Shown here: positions 49,717 to 58,949 of the stretch, piece after piece
Layout: each line of letters opens with the position of its first letter
Numbering within the stretch: the stretch's first letter is position 1
Origin: an uncultured Lachnospiraceae bacterium
GTDB taxonomy: Bacteria; Bacillota; Clostridia; Lachnospirales; Lachnospiraceae
Length of the DNA: 64,000 nt
NCBI GenBank assembly: GCA_910579935.1
Contig: CAJTVQ010000012.1
Coordinates: 1 to 64,000, forward strand
Direction of reading: 5' to 3'
Notes under the pieces: model-generated
What the model was told of the DNA's origin: nothing
The model's input: only the letters and a program-made list of their open reading frames with translations
The model's database searches: none
Position numbers and translations under genes: made by a program

Positions 49717-49745
49717 TTGCAAAAAAATCCGGTTTCCGTTATACT
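49717..49745 (+). promoter_or_regulatory. Promoter of aldo/keto reductase gene
   Basis: TTGCAA (49717), 17 bases, TATACT (49740). About 65 bases before the start codon. Confidence 0.65.
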
Positions 49746-49810
49746 TAAATGAACCTGTACTTTCAGTATTGGTCTTTTTACTGAAAAATAACAAAACGGA
49801 GGACAAATCT

Positions 49811-50803
49811 ATGGGATATCAGGCATCAGCCACACGTTATGAAACGATGCAGTACCGCCGGTGCGGCAGAAGCGGACTGAAACTTCCGGCTCTTTCCCTG
49901 GGCCTGTGGCACAATTTCGGTGATACGGGCAATTATGAAAATATGAAAGATATGTGCCGGACCGCATTCGACCACGGCATTACGCATTTTGACCTTGCCA
50001 ACAACTACGGACCGGAACCCGGAAGTTCGGAGATAAATTTCGGCAGAATTCTAAAAGAAGATTTCAAGCCTTACCGCGATGAGATACTCGTCAGCACCAA
50101 AGCCGGGTATGACATGTGGGAAGGCCCATACGGCAACTGGGGCAGCCGCAAATACTTAATTGCCAGCCTGGACCAAAGTTTACGCAGACTCGGTCTTGAT
50201 TACGTGGATATTTTCTACCATCACCGGCCCGATCCGGATACCCCGCTGGAGGAAACCATGGGCGCCCTGGACAGCCTTGTGAAAAGCGGCAAAGCCCTTT
50301 ACGCAGGACTCTCCAATTACAACGGCGAACAGATGGAAGCCGCCTGCTCCATTTTGGAAGACCTGAAGTGCCCTTTTATCATCAATCAGAACCGCTATTC
50401 CATTTTTGACCGTACCATAGAGACAAACGGCCTGAAAAAAGCTGCTGCCAAAAAGGGAAAAGGAATCCTGACCTTCAGCCCGCTTGCACAGGGACTCCTG
50501 ACCGACCGTTATTTAAACGGGGTGCCGGAGGACAGCCGCATCCGTACTGACGGGCGGTTCCTGAAACAGAACGCACTTACTGAAGAAACACTCGGCAAGA
50601 TAAAAGCATTAAACGAAATTGCGGCAGAACGCGGTGAAACCCTGGCACAGATGTCCTTAAAGTGGCTTCTCAAGGACGAGGTCATCACCAGCGTGCTCAT
50701 AGGAGCCTCCAGACCGCAGCAGATTCTGGATAACCTGAAGGTATTGGAAAGCAGAGACTTCACGGCCGAAGAACTGAAAAAAATAGACGAACATTCTTTA
50801 TAA
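49811..50803 (+). CDS. Aldo/keto reductase (YghZ/Gpr-like)
   Basis: 330 residues from the ATG at 49811 (GGAGG eight bases upstream). TIM-barrel NADPH-dependent reductase: catalytic Asp/Tyr region HFDLANNYGP near 57, Lys in STKAGYDMW near 95, His in YVDIFYHHRPD near 135, cofactor site near the C-terminus (SVLIGASRPQQILDNL). The GP after the Tyr and the overall length resemble YghZ, the L-glyceraldehyde 3-phosphate reductase group. Single gene, followed by a terminator. Confidence 0.9.
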   Translation: MGYQASATRYETMQYRRCGRSGLKLPALSLGLWHNFGDTGNYENMKDMCRTAFDHGITHFDLANNYGPEPGSSEINFGRILKEDFKPYRDEILVSTKAGYDMWEGPYGNWGSRKYLIASLDQSLRRLGLDYVDIFYHHRPDPDTPLEETMGALDSLVKSGKALYAGLSNYNGEQMEAACSILEDLKCPFIINQNRYSIFDRTIETNGLKKAAAKKGKGILTFSPLAQGLLTDRYLNGVPEDSRIRTDGRFLKQNALTEETLGKIKALNEIAAERGETLAQMSLKWLLKDEVITSVLIGASRPQQILDNLKVLESRDFTAEELKKIDEHSL

Positions 50804-50923
50804 TTCCAACTGCGGGCACACCTGACAGCCAGCGTTCGGAAACAGTAGGGGAAGGTTCTCGCAGCTTTCCGCCGCGCGGGACGCATGGCGCAAAGCTGCA
50901 AATATCTGCCCTTTGCACAGCAA

Positions 50924-50954
50924 AACCCCGATGTGGTGGAAGCACATCGGGGTT
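50924..50954. terminator. Terminator between reductase and amtB
   Basis: AACCCCGATGTG pairs perfectly with CACATCGGGGTT. It lies between convergent genes and can serve both. Confidence 0.75.
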
Positions 50955-51020
50955 AAGAACGTATAGGGGAATACGTTCCTGCATGATATATACAAAAATT
51001 AGATAAAAGCAATTTTATAA

Positions 51021-52310
51021 TTATCTGTCGTCATGCAGCCGGAAGTTTGCATATGCGGCCATACCATGTTCATGGATATCCAGACCATCGACCTCTTCCT
51101 GCTCTGAAACATGCAGTCCGATCGTTTTATTCAATACCGTAAACAGAATGAAACCAAGGATTGCCACGTAAGCCATGACTGATACCACTCCAAGAACCTC
51201 CACACCTATGAACTGTAAACGGGTCATTCCCATTTCCTCCAAAATAGAGGATTTGCAGAAGATACCTGTCATAATCGTACCGCAGGCCCCGCAGCCGCCA
51301 TGTACGGCTACCGCGCCGACCGGATCGTCCACCCTGACCACTTTATCCAGAAATTCTACTACAAATACTACAATAACCCCTGCAATGACACCGATTGCCA
51401 AAGCAGAATAATTTGATACATAATCACATCCCGCAGTGATCGCAACCAGACCGGCCAGCGTACCGTTCAATGTCATGGAAACATCGGGTTTTCCGTAACG
51501 TACCCAGGTCAGCGCCAGCACGGTTGCCGTCGCCGCTACCGCCGCCAGATTCGTCGTCATCGCAATATCTCCGAGGTTTGTCGCTGCACCCGTAGTGGAA
51601 CCGCAGTTAAAACCAAACCAGCAGAACCAGAGAATGAATACGCCTAACGCACCGATTACGATATTATGTCCCGGAATCGCCACCGCTTTTCCTTCTTTTG
51701 TAAATTTGCCGCGCCTCGGCCCTTCTATGGCCGCCCCGATGAACGCCAGCACACCGCCTACCATATGTACCGCCGTGGAGCCTGCAAAATCATGAAACCC
51801 GATGCCGGAGAGCCATCCGTCCGACCAGATCCAATGCCCGGTAACCGGATAAATGAATATGGAAATACATGCACTGTAAATCAGATAGGTAGAAAATTTG
51901 GTCCGTTCTGCCATAGCGCCCGATACAATGGTGGCGCTGGTTGCGCAGAAAACCGTATGGAAGATCATAAACACCCCGATCGGCAGTCCATTCTTCATAC
52001 CCATTCCGTCTGCCAGGGAAGCAGGATCAAAAAATCCGCTTGTTCCCACGATACCTCCCGCATCACTGCCAAACATAAGTGCAAAACCAATCAGGAAAAA
52101 GAAAATACTTCCCAGTACAAAGTCCATTAAATTTTTCATGATAATATTGCCCGCATTTTTCGCCCTGGTAAATCCCGACTCCACTACGGCAAATCCTGCC
52201 TGCATAAAGAACACCAGAAATGCTGCCATGCAGGTCCACATGACATTCAGCAGTAACTCTGTCGCTTCCTCCAGCGGCATCCCGCCGGCCAGTAAATCCG
52301 ATAAATACAT
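51021..52310 (-). CDS. amtB: AmtB ammonium transporter
   Basis: 429 residues from the ATG at 52310 (GAGGAGG upstream). Eleven membrane helices with Amt motifs: FFMQAGFAVVESGFTRAKN, DFAGSTAVHMVGG (pore His region), CDYVSNYSALAIG and DDPVGAVAVHGGCGACGT (second pore His). Short C-terminal tail (LDIHEHGMAAY) for GlnK contact. Forms the glnK-amtB operon found across bacteria and imports ammonium under nitrogen limitation. Confidence 0.95.
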   Translation of the reverse strand: MYLSDLLAGGMPLEEATELLLNVMWTCMAAFLVFFMQAGFAVVESGFTRAKNAGNIIMKNLMDFVLGSIFFFLIGFALMFGSDAGGIVGTSGFFDPASLADGMGMKNGLPIGVFMIFHTVFCATSATIVSGAMAERTKFSTYLIYSACISIFIYPVTGHWIWSDGWLSGIGFHDFAGSTAVHMVGGVLAFIGAAIEGPRRGKFTKEGKAVAIPGHNIVIGALGVFILWFCWFGFNCGSTTGAATNLGDIAMTTNLAAVAATATVLALTWVRYGKPDVSMTLNGTLAGLVAITAGCDYVSNYSALAIGVIAGVIVVFVVEFLDKVVRVDDPVGAVAVHGGCGACGTIMTGIFCKSSILEEMGMTRLQFIGVEVLGVVSVMAYVAILGFILFTVLNKTIGLHVSEQEEVDGLDIHEHGMAAYANFRLHDDR

Positions 52311-52413
52311 AATTATTCCTCCTCGATGCAAATCCATTTTTTCATTACACAAAAAAAGATAATCCCCGGGTCTCCTCAAACCCTCTGATTATCTCCGTTG
52401 ACAATCCCTTGCC

Positions 52414-52752
52414 CTATAACGCTTCTTCTCCGCGCTCGCCGGTACGGATTCTGACCGCATCCAGCACTTCGTAAATGAAGATTTTTCCGTCGCCATAGTT
52501 GCCTGTATTGATTTCCGTGACTATTTTTTTGATCAGCGTCTCCGCCTGCACATCACTGACCACCGTCTCCACTTTCACCTTCTGAAGCAGATTCACGCGG
52601 TACTCTGCCCCGCGGTACTTCTTCACAATCCCTTTCTGATTCCCGTAACCCTGAATGTTCACAATATTCAGACCGTTCACTTCATTGTCATCCAGTATTG
52701 CCTTCAGGTCTTCCAGTTTTTCAGGCTTAATAATGATTTCCAATTTCTTCAT
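52414..52752 (-). CDS. glnK: PII signal protein GlnK
   Basis: 112 residues from the ATG at 52752 (GGAGG upstream). PII fold with the T-loop sequence KGIVKKYRGAEYRVNLLQKV, keeping the uridylylation-site Tyr51, and the C-terminal signature TGNYGDGKIFIYEVLDAVRI-RTGERG. Binds ATP/ADP and 2-oxoglutarate and plugs AmtB when nitrogen is plentiful. The T-loop lacks the longer NifI insert. First gene of glnK-amtB. Confidence 0.95.
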   Translation of the reverse strand: MKKLEIIIKPEKLEDLKAILDDNEVNGLNIVNIQGYGNQKGIVKKYRGAEYRVNLLQKVKVETVVSDVQAETLIKKIVTEINTGNYGDGKIFIYEVLDAVRIRTGERGEEAL

Positions 52753-52792
52753 AAAAATCCTCCCTCCTTGTTCCATACACGGGTCTGTGCAT

Positions 52793-52824
52793 AAAAAAGA
52801 CGCCTCTACTCCTGTAGAAACGCC
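52793..52824 (-). terminator. Intrinsic terminator upstream of glnK
   Basis: On the minus strand GGCGTTTCTAC pairs (with wobbles) with GTAGAGGCGTC and is followed by six Ts. It ends the GNAT transcript, or attenuates read-through into glnK. Confidence 0.6.
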
Positions 52825-52874
52825 TTTGTTTGAATTTTATTATACACACTCTGACAATTTTGTCAAATACTTTT

Positions 52875-53879
52875 TTAACTCTTCTGACGCTGCCCCGTCC
52901 CATCCCCCGCTTTTCCGCTGTCAATCACAAACCGTTCATACACTTTCTCCCTGTCCTCTACCCTGTCCGTCCATTCCATCCCAAGCTTCCTGCACAGTCT
53001 TATGGAACTTTCATTGCCCGGTTCTACCAAAGCCTGTATTCTCTGGAATCCCAATTCCTCCATTCCGTACCTTACAATCGCACTGCATACCTCGTATGCA
53101 TATCCCGTCCCCTGGCAGGGTACTTCGATCACGAACCCTATTTCCGGAATATCGAACCCTTCTCTCCAGCTCAGACCGGCACGCCCTATAACCCGTCCCG
53201 ATTCTTTCTGCACGATACTCCACATCCCATATCCGTAAAAACCATATATTTTTTCAATATATTCCTGCGCATACGCCTTTTCCTGTTCCGGCTCCTCATA
53301 AAGCGGATCCATATAATAAGTGATGGACGGCTCTGCATAGATCCGGTAAAATTCATCCACATCCGCCAGCGTCGTTTCCCTGACCATACACCGCTGCGTT
53401 TCCAGCACAGTCCATGGCAGTCCTGCCATACGCCGGTATGCCTGGTCAAAAGAGTCCGTTGACATTTCTTCTATATCCGTAACCGCATAAGACACTCCCG
53501 AAAAGTCCTCCTGTTCATTTCCTTCATACAGCAAAGCAATAATATACCGGCCGGTCTTCTTCAGTTCCTGCAGGATGACCCCTTTATCCGTTACAAACAA
53601 CGTGCTGTCTTTTTCATACTCCTCCAGGCAGCGCGGCCGTTCTTCCTTATCATCCTCTCCGCCGCGCTCTTCCTCCTTCTCTTCCAGCTGCACGTTCCTG
53701 CCGTCCCATGCTTCACCGGATTCCGGCTTCTCCCCATCCTCCGTCCTGCTGCCGTCCTTCCCGACACATCTCCCCCATATATGGATGTTCTCACTTCCTG
53801 TCTTGAGCTTCCTTTTCCATTCCGCCGCCCTTTCCAGCAGCGGCTCATTCCAAATCAAAAAAACTATTTTCTTTAACAT
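52875..53879 (-). CDS. GNAT acetyltransferase with N-terminal extension
   Basis: 334 residues. The C-terminal 170 form a RimJ/RimL-type GNAT domain: TQRCMVRETTLADVDEFYRI, EIGFVIEVPCQGTGYAYEV (acetyl-CoA loop), NESSIRLCRKLGM. The N-terminal 160 residues begin LKKIVFLIWNEPLLERA and contain a long Glu/Lys/Gly-rich linker (LEEKEEERGGEDDKEERP) before FVTDKGVILQELKKTGRYII, which looks like a separate small alpha/beta domain. Substrate unknown. Confidence 0.8.
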   Translation of the reverse strand: MLKKIVFLIWNEPLLERAAEWKRKLKTGSENIHIWGRCVGKDGSRTEDGEKPESGEAWDGRNVQLEEKEEERGGEDDKEERPRCLEEYEKDSTLFVTDKGVILQELKKTGRYIIALLYEGNEQEDFSGVSYAVTDIEEMSTDSFDQAYRRMAGLPWTVLETQRCMVRETTLADVDEFYRIYAEPSITYYMDPLYEEPEQEKAYAQEYIEKIYGFYGYGMWSIVQKESGRVIGRAGLSWREGFDIPEIGFVIEVPCQGTGYAYEVCSAIVRYGMEELGFQRIQALVEPGNESSIRLCRKLGMEWTDRVEDREKVYERFVIDSGKAGDGTGQRQKS

Positions 53880-53995
53880 GCTTTCACCTATTTACTAACC
53901 GTCCTTTATCGGATACAATAACATAAGTATGATAATCATCCACGGTTTTACCGCTATTATCATAAACTATATTTTATCAGAAGGGAAGTAAAACA

Positions 53996-54517
53996 ATGGC
54001 ACAGAATCCGATCGTTACATTTACCATGGAAAACGGCGATATCATCAAAGCGGAGTTATATCCCGATATTGCCCCCAACACAGTCAATAATTTTATCAGT
54101 CTGATCCAGAAAAATTTTTATGACGGATTGATCTTCCACAGAGTCATCCGCGGCTTTATGATCCAGGGCGGCGATCCGGAAGGCACCGGAATGGGAGGTC
54201 CCGGCTACGGCATCAAGGGTGAATTTTCCCAAAACGGTTTCACCAACCATCTGAAACATGACGAAGGAGTCCTCTCTATGGCAAGAAGCATGAACCCTGA
54301 CTCCGCAGGTTCGCAATTTTTCATCATGCACAAGACAAGCCCGCACCTGGACGGCGCTTATGCGGCTTTTGGAAAGGTGACAGAAGGTATGGATGCAGTG
54401 AACCGTATCGCAGAGACAAACACGGATTATTCGGACAGACCCCTGGAAGATCAGGTAATGAAGACCGTTACCGTGGATTGTTTCGGAGTGGAATACCCGG
54501 AACCCGAGAAGTGCTGA
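53996..54517 (+). CDS. Cyclophilin-type peptidyl-prolyl isomerase
   Basis: 173 residues, cytoplasmic. Active-site motifs: FHRVIRGFMIQGGDPEGTG, LSMARSMNPDSAGSQFFIMH, and HLDGAYAAFGKVTEGMD. Compact bacterial PpiB form. GAAGGGAAG precedes the ATG. Ordinary single gene. Confidence 0.95.
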   Translation: MAQNPIVTFTMENGDIIKAELYPDIAPNTVNNFISLIQKNFYDGLIFHRVIRGFMIQGGDPEGTGMGGPGYGIKGEFSQNGFTNHLKHDEGVLSMARSMNPDSAGSQFFIMHKTSPHLDGAYAAFGKVTEGMDAVNRIAETNTDYSDRPLEDQVMKTVTVDCFGVEYPEPEKC

Positions 54518-54610
54518 GGCGCTTCTCATCTTTTCCAAAACATAATATTATTCATAAAGGTGGTACGATATGACAGAAAAAGCATGTCTTCCTATAGGTA
54601 TTGAGGATTC

Positions 54611-57610
54611 TCACCTTACCCCCTGAAAATACCGCGCCAGTATCTCCTTAATATAATTGTATCTTCTGGCATAAGAATTTTCCACCCGGATCAGTTCAAA
54701 CCCGTGTTCCCTGCAAATGGCATTTTTCTTCTCATCCCGCTCCTGGACATAACGGTCCTCCTTATGTTCCCTGCCATCCAGTTCGATCGCCAGTATGGGC
54801 ATCTCTCTTTTATCAAGCCCTTTTTCATAAACCACAAAATCAAACCGCCCGGTATAAAACAGATCATTGTAACTGCTGTTTTCGTTAAAGACATGGGCGA
54901 TACCGACCTCTCTCTGCACACTGCAGCGTCTCTGCGTATTCAGTACATTGTCCAGCGCATGATTCAGCGTCGTCAGAAATGCCGCTTCCAACTCGGTGCT
55001 GTACGGCTTGATTCCGAGCGCGCGGGATGCGCTTCCTCTCGGTGTCACTTCCGCCGTGCCGTTTGTCTGCACATATTGAACCAGTTCATACAGATCGTCC
55101 TGCCCGTCCCTGTGAAGCCGCTCCAGCGCATTCCGGCTGGAAAGGACGATCAGCTGTTCTTTTGCACGGGAAGTCGCCACGTTTATCAGCTCTTTATTAT
55201 TTTTCAGCCATTCATACGTTGCATTTCCCGTCTGCTCCGTCAGTGCCAGGGAAAAGAGCACTACATCCTTTTCATCTCCCTGAAATGCATGAACCGTACC
55301 GCAGGTTACATTTTCGATTTGATTTTTCTTAAGCAGATCGTTGATGTATTCCTTTTGATTGGCAAACGGAGTAATGACACCTATGCTCTTGTCTTTGTTG
55401 GCTTTTGCGAATTCCACAATTTCCTCCGCTTCCCGCGGCGCCGTATTTTTCTGATAGGAAATATTTTCCTCGATGTCTCTGAATACCAGCGGATTCTTCT
55501 CTTCACTGGTACTGTCGATGATCAGTTTGTTATTATAATATTTCCGGTTATTAAAATCAATAATCTGTTTATTACAGCGGTAATGGTGGCTCAAAAGGAT
55601 TTCCACACTGACCGCATCACAGGCAAGAAACGTTTTGTAAATGGAATTTCTGATATAATCATATTCCTCCGTCACCCCGTAGATTCTGCGCAGCCTGGCA
55701 TTATCTATGGCATTTAACAGAATCACCGGACTGAGCTGCTGCGGGTCTCCTACCAGCATCAGATTCCTGCCGCGGATGATCGGCACCAGCGACACAGCTA
55801 TGTTTCCCTGGCTCGCCTCGTCCATCACCACCATATCAAAATAAGTTCCCGGCTCCCCGACCTTATGGGCGGAAATGGAAGTTGTGGCAATGACGGGAAA
55901 AATACGCTGGAACTTTTTTAAGTTCTCCTCCTTTTTCAGATACGCGTTGAAATTCTTTACCTTTTCCTTCTCGTCCTCACTGTAAACAATTTCCAGCAAG
56001 TCCTCATTCTTCGGTTCCTTCAGCCGCTGGATGTATTTTGCCGATGTATAATATAAGTATTTCCGGAATTCCTCCTCGTCTTCCAGCACCAGACGCAGGG
56101 CTTCCTCGTCCGTAATCTCTCCGATCTTCTCCAGCCGTTTTCTCACTTCTGCAAGCTGTACGCCCTGCAGCTGCGTCTGAAACGTCAGGTGACGGTTCTC
56201 ATCCATCAGCTTCTGAATCGCTTCTTCCTTTTCCAGCAGTTCCAGCCGTTCCTCATGCCGCATCAGAAGCTCCGTCAGCTTTCCTGTGCGGATCACCTTG
56301 TCATCCTTATTCCGTTCCAAAGTGCTGTCATAAATCTTCACGTCCTTTACCTGTTCGTACAGATCCCGGATATGATCCAGCGCCTCCAGTACCCGGTCAT
56401 CGCTGCCCAGCCTTATCACGGGAAAAGGAATGACCCGGTTCCCCCGATAGGAAATATTCTGCAGTTTCCCGCACACTCCGTCTATAGGATGGTTATTATA
56501 AGAGGCAAAAAGTACCGTCTTTTCATTGAAAAATGCCGTAACGATCGTATTGACAATGGTGTTGGTCTTCCCCGTGCCGGGCGGCCCCTGAATATAAGCC
56601 AGCGGATACTTCATCGCATTGTGGATTGCCAGCAGCTGGTCCAGATTGATCTGTCTGCCCAGCAATGCTATGGGATAATTTTTCCTCCGGTCCGCCTGTT
56701 TCAGCATGTCCCCGAAAAATGCCCGTACCGGATAAGTAACGGCATCCTCCTCATACATGTTATGAATGGCTTCATATTCCTTATGTAAATCCAGCAGAAT
56801 TTCCCTGCCTATCGCAATCAGGTAAGGCATATCATCCACGCCCTGTATCTGCGGGTTGGAGCGGGTGATCCTGTCCTTGATCCGTTCCGCATTTGCCATA
56901 AAATCCTCTAAAAGTCCGTAATCCTCTGCATCCAGAAAACGCCGCACACTCTGTTTCGTCCCGTTTATCGTAAATTCTGTGCAGACCGTGATTTCCTCTT
57001 CCTGCCTGAGCGTACGCCTTACCACATCCAGCCGCAGCTTCCGGTAAGCCAGCACATACAGTCCCTGCTTCATATTCACACTCATGACATTTAACGCCAG
57101 CTGCTTGATTTTCCGGTTCTTTTTTCCATACCTTGCCCCCATTTGAAAGTCATTCACAATTTCTTCAAACTGCTCCTGATTCAGCTCATATTTCCCGCTC
57201 CATTCCCCGTCCAAATGCCGGATCAGTGCATACTCCGTCTGGTAAGGCGTGGCATCCAAACGGTTGCAGTCTTCCAGATAATCCAACACCTTCAGATTCG
57301 CCACATTACCAAACAGCTCCTGATACTTCGCCGGACATTGCCTGATATCCTCCAAAAGCTGTTCGTCCGTATGAAAATAAGAACCGTCTATCACCGAGGC
57401 GGATAAAACAGAATCGATATTCACCCACAATTCTTTCGTGGTATATTTCGCCAAATGCAGCCCTTCCACACGCATAAACCGGCTTCTGGGATTCATGCTG
57501 ACGATTCCCATCCAATACCTCGTCACATCCCCCTGCTCGTTCCGGTACTCCACACTCAGCCACTTTTCCTCATGAATCGCCCTGAATATACTGCGGCAAA
57601 TATCGTTCAT
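54611..57610 (-). CDS. WYL-like/SF1 helicase/PD-(D/E)XK nuclease fusion
   Basis: 999 residues. The first 85 resemble a WYL-type ligand domain (LSVEYRNEQGDVTRYWMGI, HLAKYTTKELWVNIDSVL). SF1 helicase: Walker A IQGPPGTGKTNTIVNT near 335, VVMDEASQGN Walker B near 615, GDPQQLSPV, then the AAA_12-like half with GTVHAFQGDEKDVVLFSL and NVATSRAKEQLIVLSS. The C-terminal 130 residues look like a DUF2726/PD-(D/E)XK nuclease (RFDFVVYEKG, AIELDGREHKED, GFELIRVEN). Such fusions fit DNA repair or anti-phage defence. AGGAGG precedes the ATG. No partner gene nearby. Confidence 0.82.
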   Translation of the reverse strand: MNDICRSIFRAIHEEKWLSVEYRNEQGDVTRYWMGIVSMNPRSRFMRVEGLHLAKYTTKELWVNIDSVLSASVIDGSYFHTDEQLLEDIRQCPAKYQELFGNVANLKVLDYLEDCNRLDATPYQTEYALIRHLDGEWSGKYELNQEQFEEIVNDFQMGARYGKKNRKIKQLALNVMSVNMKQGLYVLAYRKLRLDVVRRTLRQEEEITVCTEFTINGTKQSVRRFLDAEDYGLLEDFMANAERIKDRITRSNPQIQGVDDMPYLIAIGREILLDLHKEYEAIHNMYEEDAVTYPVRAFFGDMLKQADRRKNYPIALLGRQINLDQLLAIHNAMKYPLAYIQGPPGTGKTNTIVNTIVTAFFNEKTVLFASYNNHPIDGVCGKLQNISYRGNRVIPFPVIRLGSDDRVLEALDHIRDLYEQVKDVKIYDSTLERNKDDKVIRTGKLTELLMRHEERLELLEKEEAIQKLMDENRHLTFQTQLQGVQLAEVRKRLEKIGEITDEEALRLVLEDEEEFRKYLYYTSAKYIQRLKEPKNEDLLEIVYSEDEKEKVKNFNAYLKKEENLKKFQRIFPVIATTSISAHKVGEPGTYFDMVVMDEASQGNIAVSLVPIIRGRNLMLVGDPQQLSPVILLNAIDNARLRRIYGVTEEYDYIRNSIYKTFLACDAVSVEILLSHHYRCNKQIIDFNNRKYYNNKLIIDSTSEEKNPLVFRDIEENISYQKNTAPREAEEIVEFAKANKDKSIGVITPFANQKEYINDLLKKNQIENVTCGTVHAFQGDEKDVVLFSLALTEQTGNATYEWLKNNKELINVATSRAKEQLIVLSSRNALERLHRDGQDDLYELVQYVQTNGTAEVTPRGSASRALGIKPYSTELEAAFLTTLNHALDNVLNTQRRCSVQREVGIAHVFNENSSYNDLFYTGRFDFVVYEKGLDKREMPILAIELDGREHKEDRYVQERDEKKNAICREHGFELIRVENSYARRYNYIKEILARYFQGVR

Positions 57611-57700
57611 AGTGTCCTCCTATTATTTCTTCTGCTGCACCCTGATCAAAGACAAAGGCTTTTATCTGCATGAATCTGAAAAAGCTGGAAAATTGAAAAT

Positions 57701-57737
57701 AAAGCGCTTCCGGCTTAGGAATTGCCAGAGGCGCTTT
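57701..57737 (-). terminator. Terminator of lipoprotein gene
   Basis: AAAGCGC-TC-GGC pairs with GCC-GA-GCGCTTT, followed by an AT-rich end (ATTTTC) on the minus strand. Lies 55 bases past the lipoprotein stop. Confidence 0.7.
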
Positions 57738-57791
57738 GTCTACAGTCTGAACCATTAAATCTTATAAGAACCAAGTATGCAGCCCCACCGC

Positions 57792-58517
57792 TTACTGCAC
57801 TGCATTCAAAGCATCTTCCATATCAAAGAAAACCAATTCAAGATTCATAATATCATCCTCATTGGGTGTCCACACATTATCGATCAGTTCGATACGAAGT
57901 GTTGCCGTTGCGGGTTCATCGTATGTTGCATTTGCCAAAGAATCAATAAAACAGTCTTTATACATGGAAAGGATCTGTTCATTCATCTCTTCATCGGATG
58001 GAACCTCTTCCCCCGCACTGTATGCTTCTGTCCACTCTTCCACCAAAGCATTGACCTCATCCAGGTAGGATGTCATTGCAGATTCAAACACATTCATCTG
58101 CTCATATGTAATTGTTACAACATAAGATCCGTCATCCTGTTTCTCCGCTTCACCGACCGTATATTTTGCTCCCTTATATATGTCAGTAAATATCTGGCGG
58201 AACGATTCTGCCTGCTCCTCTGTAACACTGCCGCCTGCAGATGCAACCATTGCATCTACGTTTGCATCAAGCCCCTCTTCGTACAGTTCTGCTGCTTCTT
58301 CTGCTGTTCCAATCCCCAATGATACAAACTGTGCGGAATCGTTCTTATAAGAATTATTTAATAATGCCTCTGCATATGCCGCTGCATCGAAACTGCTGCC
58401 GCAGCCGGCTAAAAAGAAACAAACCATAACCCCTGTTAAGAAGATTCCCCTTACTTTGCTGCCAAAATGAAACCTACTGTCACTGTTACTTTTCCTACCA
58501 CTTTTCATACGAAACAT
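57792..58517 (-). CDS. DUF5105-like lipoprotein
   Basis: 241 residues with a basic N-region, hydrophobic core and lipobox FFLAGC. The mature protein is acidic and helical; the order AAAYAEALLNNSYKNDSAQF, then a Tyr/Val-rich strand (YVVTITYEQMNVFESAM) and a final TATLRIELIDNVWTP is typical of the DUF5105-type clostridial lipoproteins. Function unknown. Monocistronic. Confidence 0.72.
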   Translation of the reverse strand: MFRMKSGRKSNSDSRFHFGSKVRGIFLTGVMVCFFLAGCGSSFDAAAYAEALLNNSYKNDSAQFVSLGIGTAEEAAELYEEGLDANVDAMVASAGGSVTEEQAESFRQIFTDIYKGAKYTVGEAEKQDDGSYVVTITYEQMNVFESAMTSYLDEVNALVEEWTEAYSAGEEVPSDEEMNEQILSMYKDCFIDSLANATYDEPATATLRIELIDNVWTPNEDDIMNLELVFFDMEDALNAVQ

Positions 58518-58611
58518 AACACTGTCTCCTCCTTAAAATAGATTCTGCCACAACAGATTAACTCGGAGATTATTCTATCACATTTTCTGACTTTGCACAA
58601 TTTAAAAATAG

Positions 58612-58640
58612 TTGACAATCCATAATGCAAATGTTATTAT
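58612..58640 (+). promoter_or_regulatory. thrS promoter
   Basis: TTGACA (58612), 17 bases, TATTAT (58635). Transcription would begin just before the T-box leader. Confidence 0.8.
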
Positions 58641-58659
58641 GTGAAACAAGTAACATAAG

Positions 58660-58912
58660 AAAAAGCGATGACGGAAACAAGTAGCATATTGATCGCAGAC
58701 AGAGAGAACATCATTTGGTGGAAGATGTTTATGTGGATCATATGTGAAAACCATTCTTGAGCTGTAATACTGAAAGTAGATGTAAGTATTACCGTATACC
58801 TGCGTTAAAGGTTAGGGTTTGATAGAATCTGAAGTGAAAAATTAAGGTGGAACCGTGCAATAAGCACCCTTAAAGATACATCGTTAGTATCTTTAAGAGT
58901 GCTTTTCTTATG
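58660..58912 (+). ncRNA. T-box leader (threonine) of thrS
   Basis: The start AAAAAGCGATGACGG and distal stem sequence AGAGAGAAC...TTGGTGGAAGATGTT are T-box features. A specifier ACC (Thr) at 58750-58752 is followed by A and the usual ATTCTTGAGC. The T-box sequence AAGGTGGAACCGTG lies at 58844, then a terminator of GCACCCTTAAAGATAC pairing with GTATCTTTAAGAGTGC and a T-run. Uncharged tRNA-Thr pairs with the specifier and T-box to prevent termination, raising ThrRS when threonine is short. Confidence 0.93.
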
Positions 58913-58949
58913 TTAACCAAACAATTTTATTCAGGAAAGGAAAAATAAA

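Noticed and set aside
54570..54628. Tiny ORF MTEKACLPIGIEDSHLTP with a ribosome binding site
   Set aside because: LPIGIED resembles the start of AAA-ATPase-like (DUF1703) proteins, so it may be a remnant, but at 18 residues overlapping the helicase stop it is too short to call.
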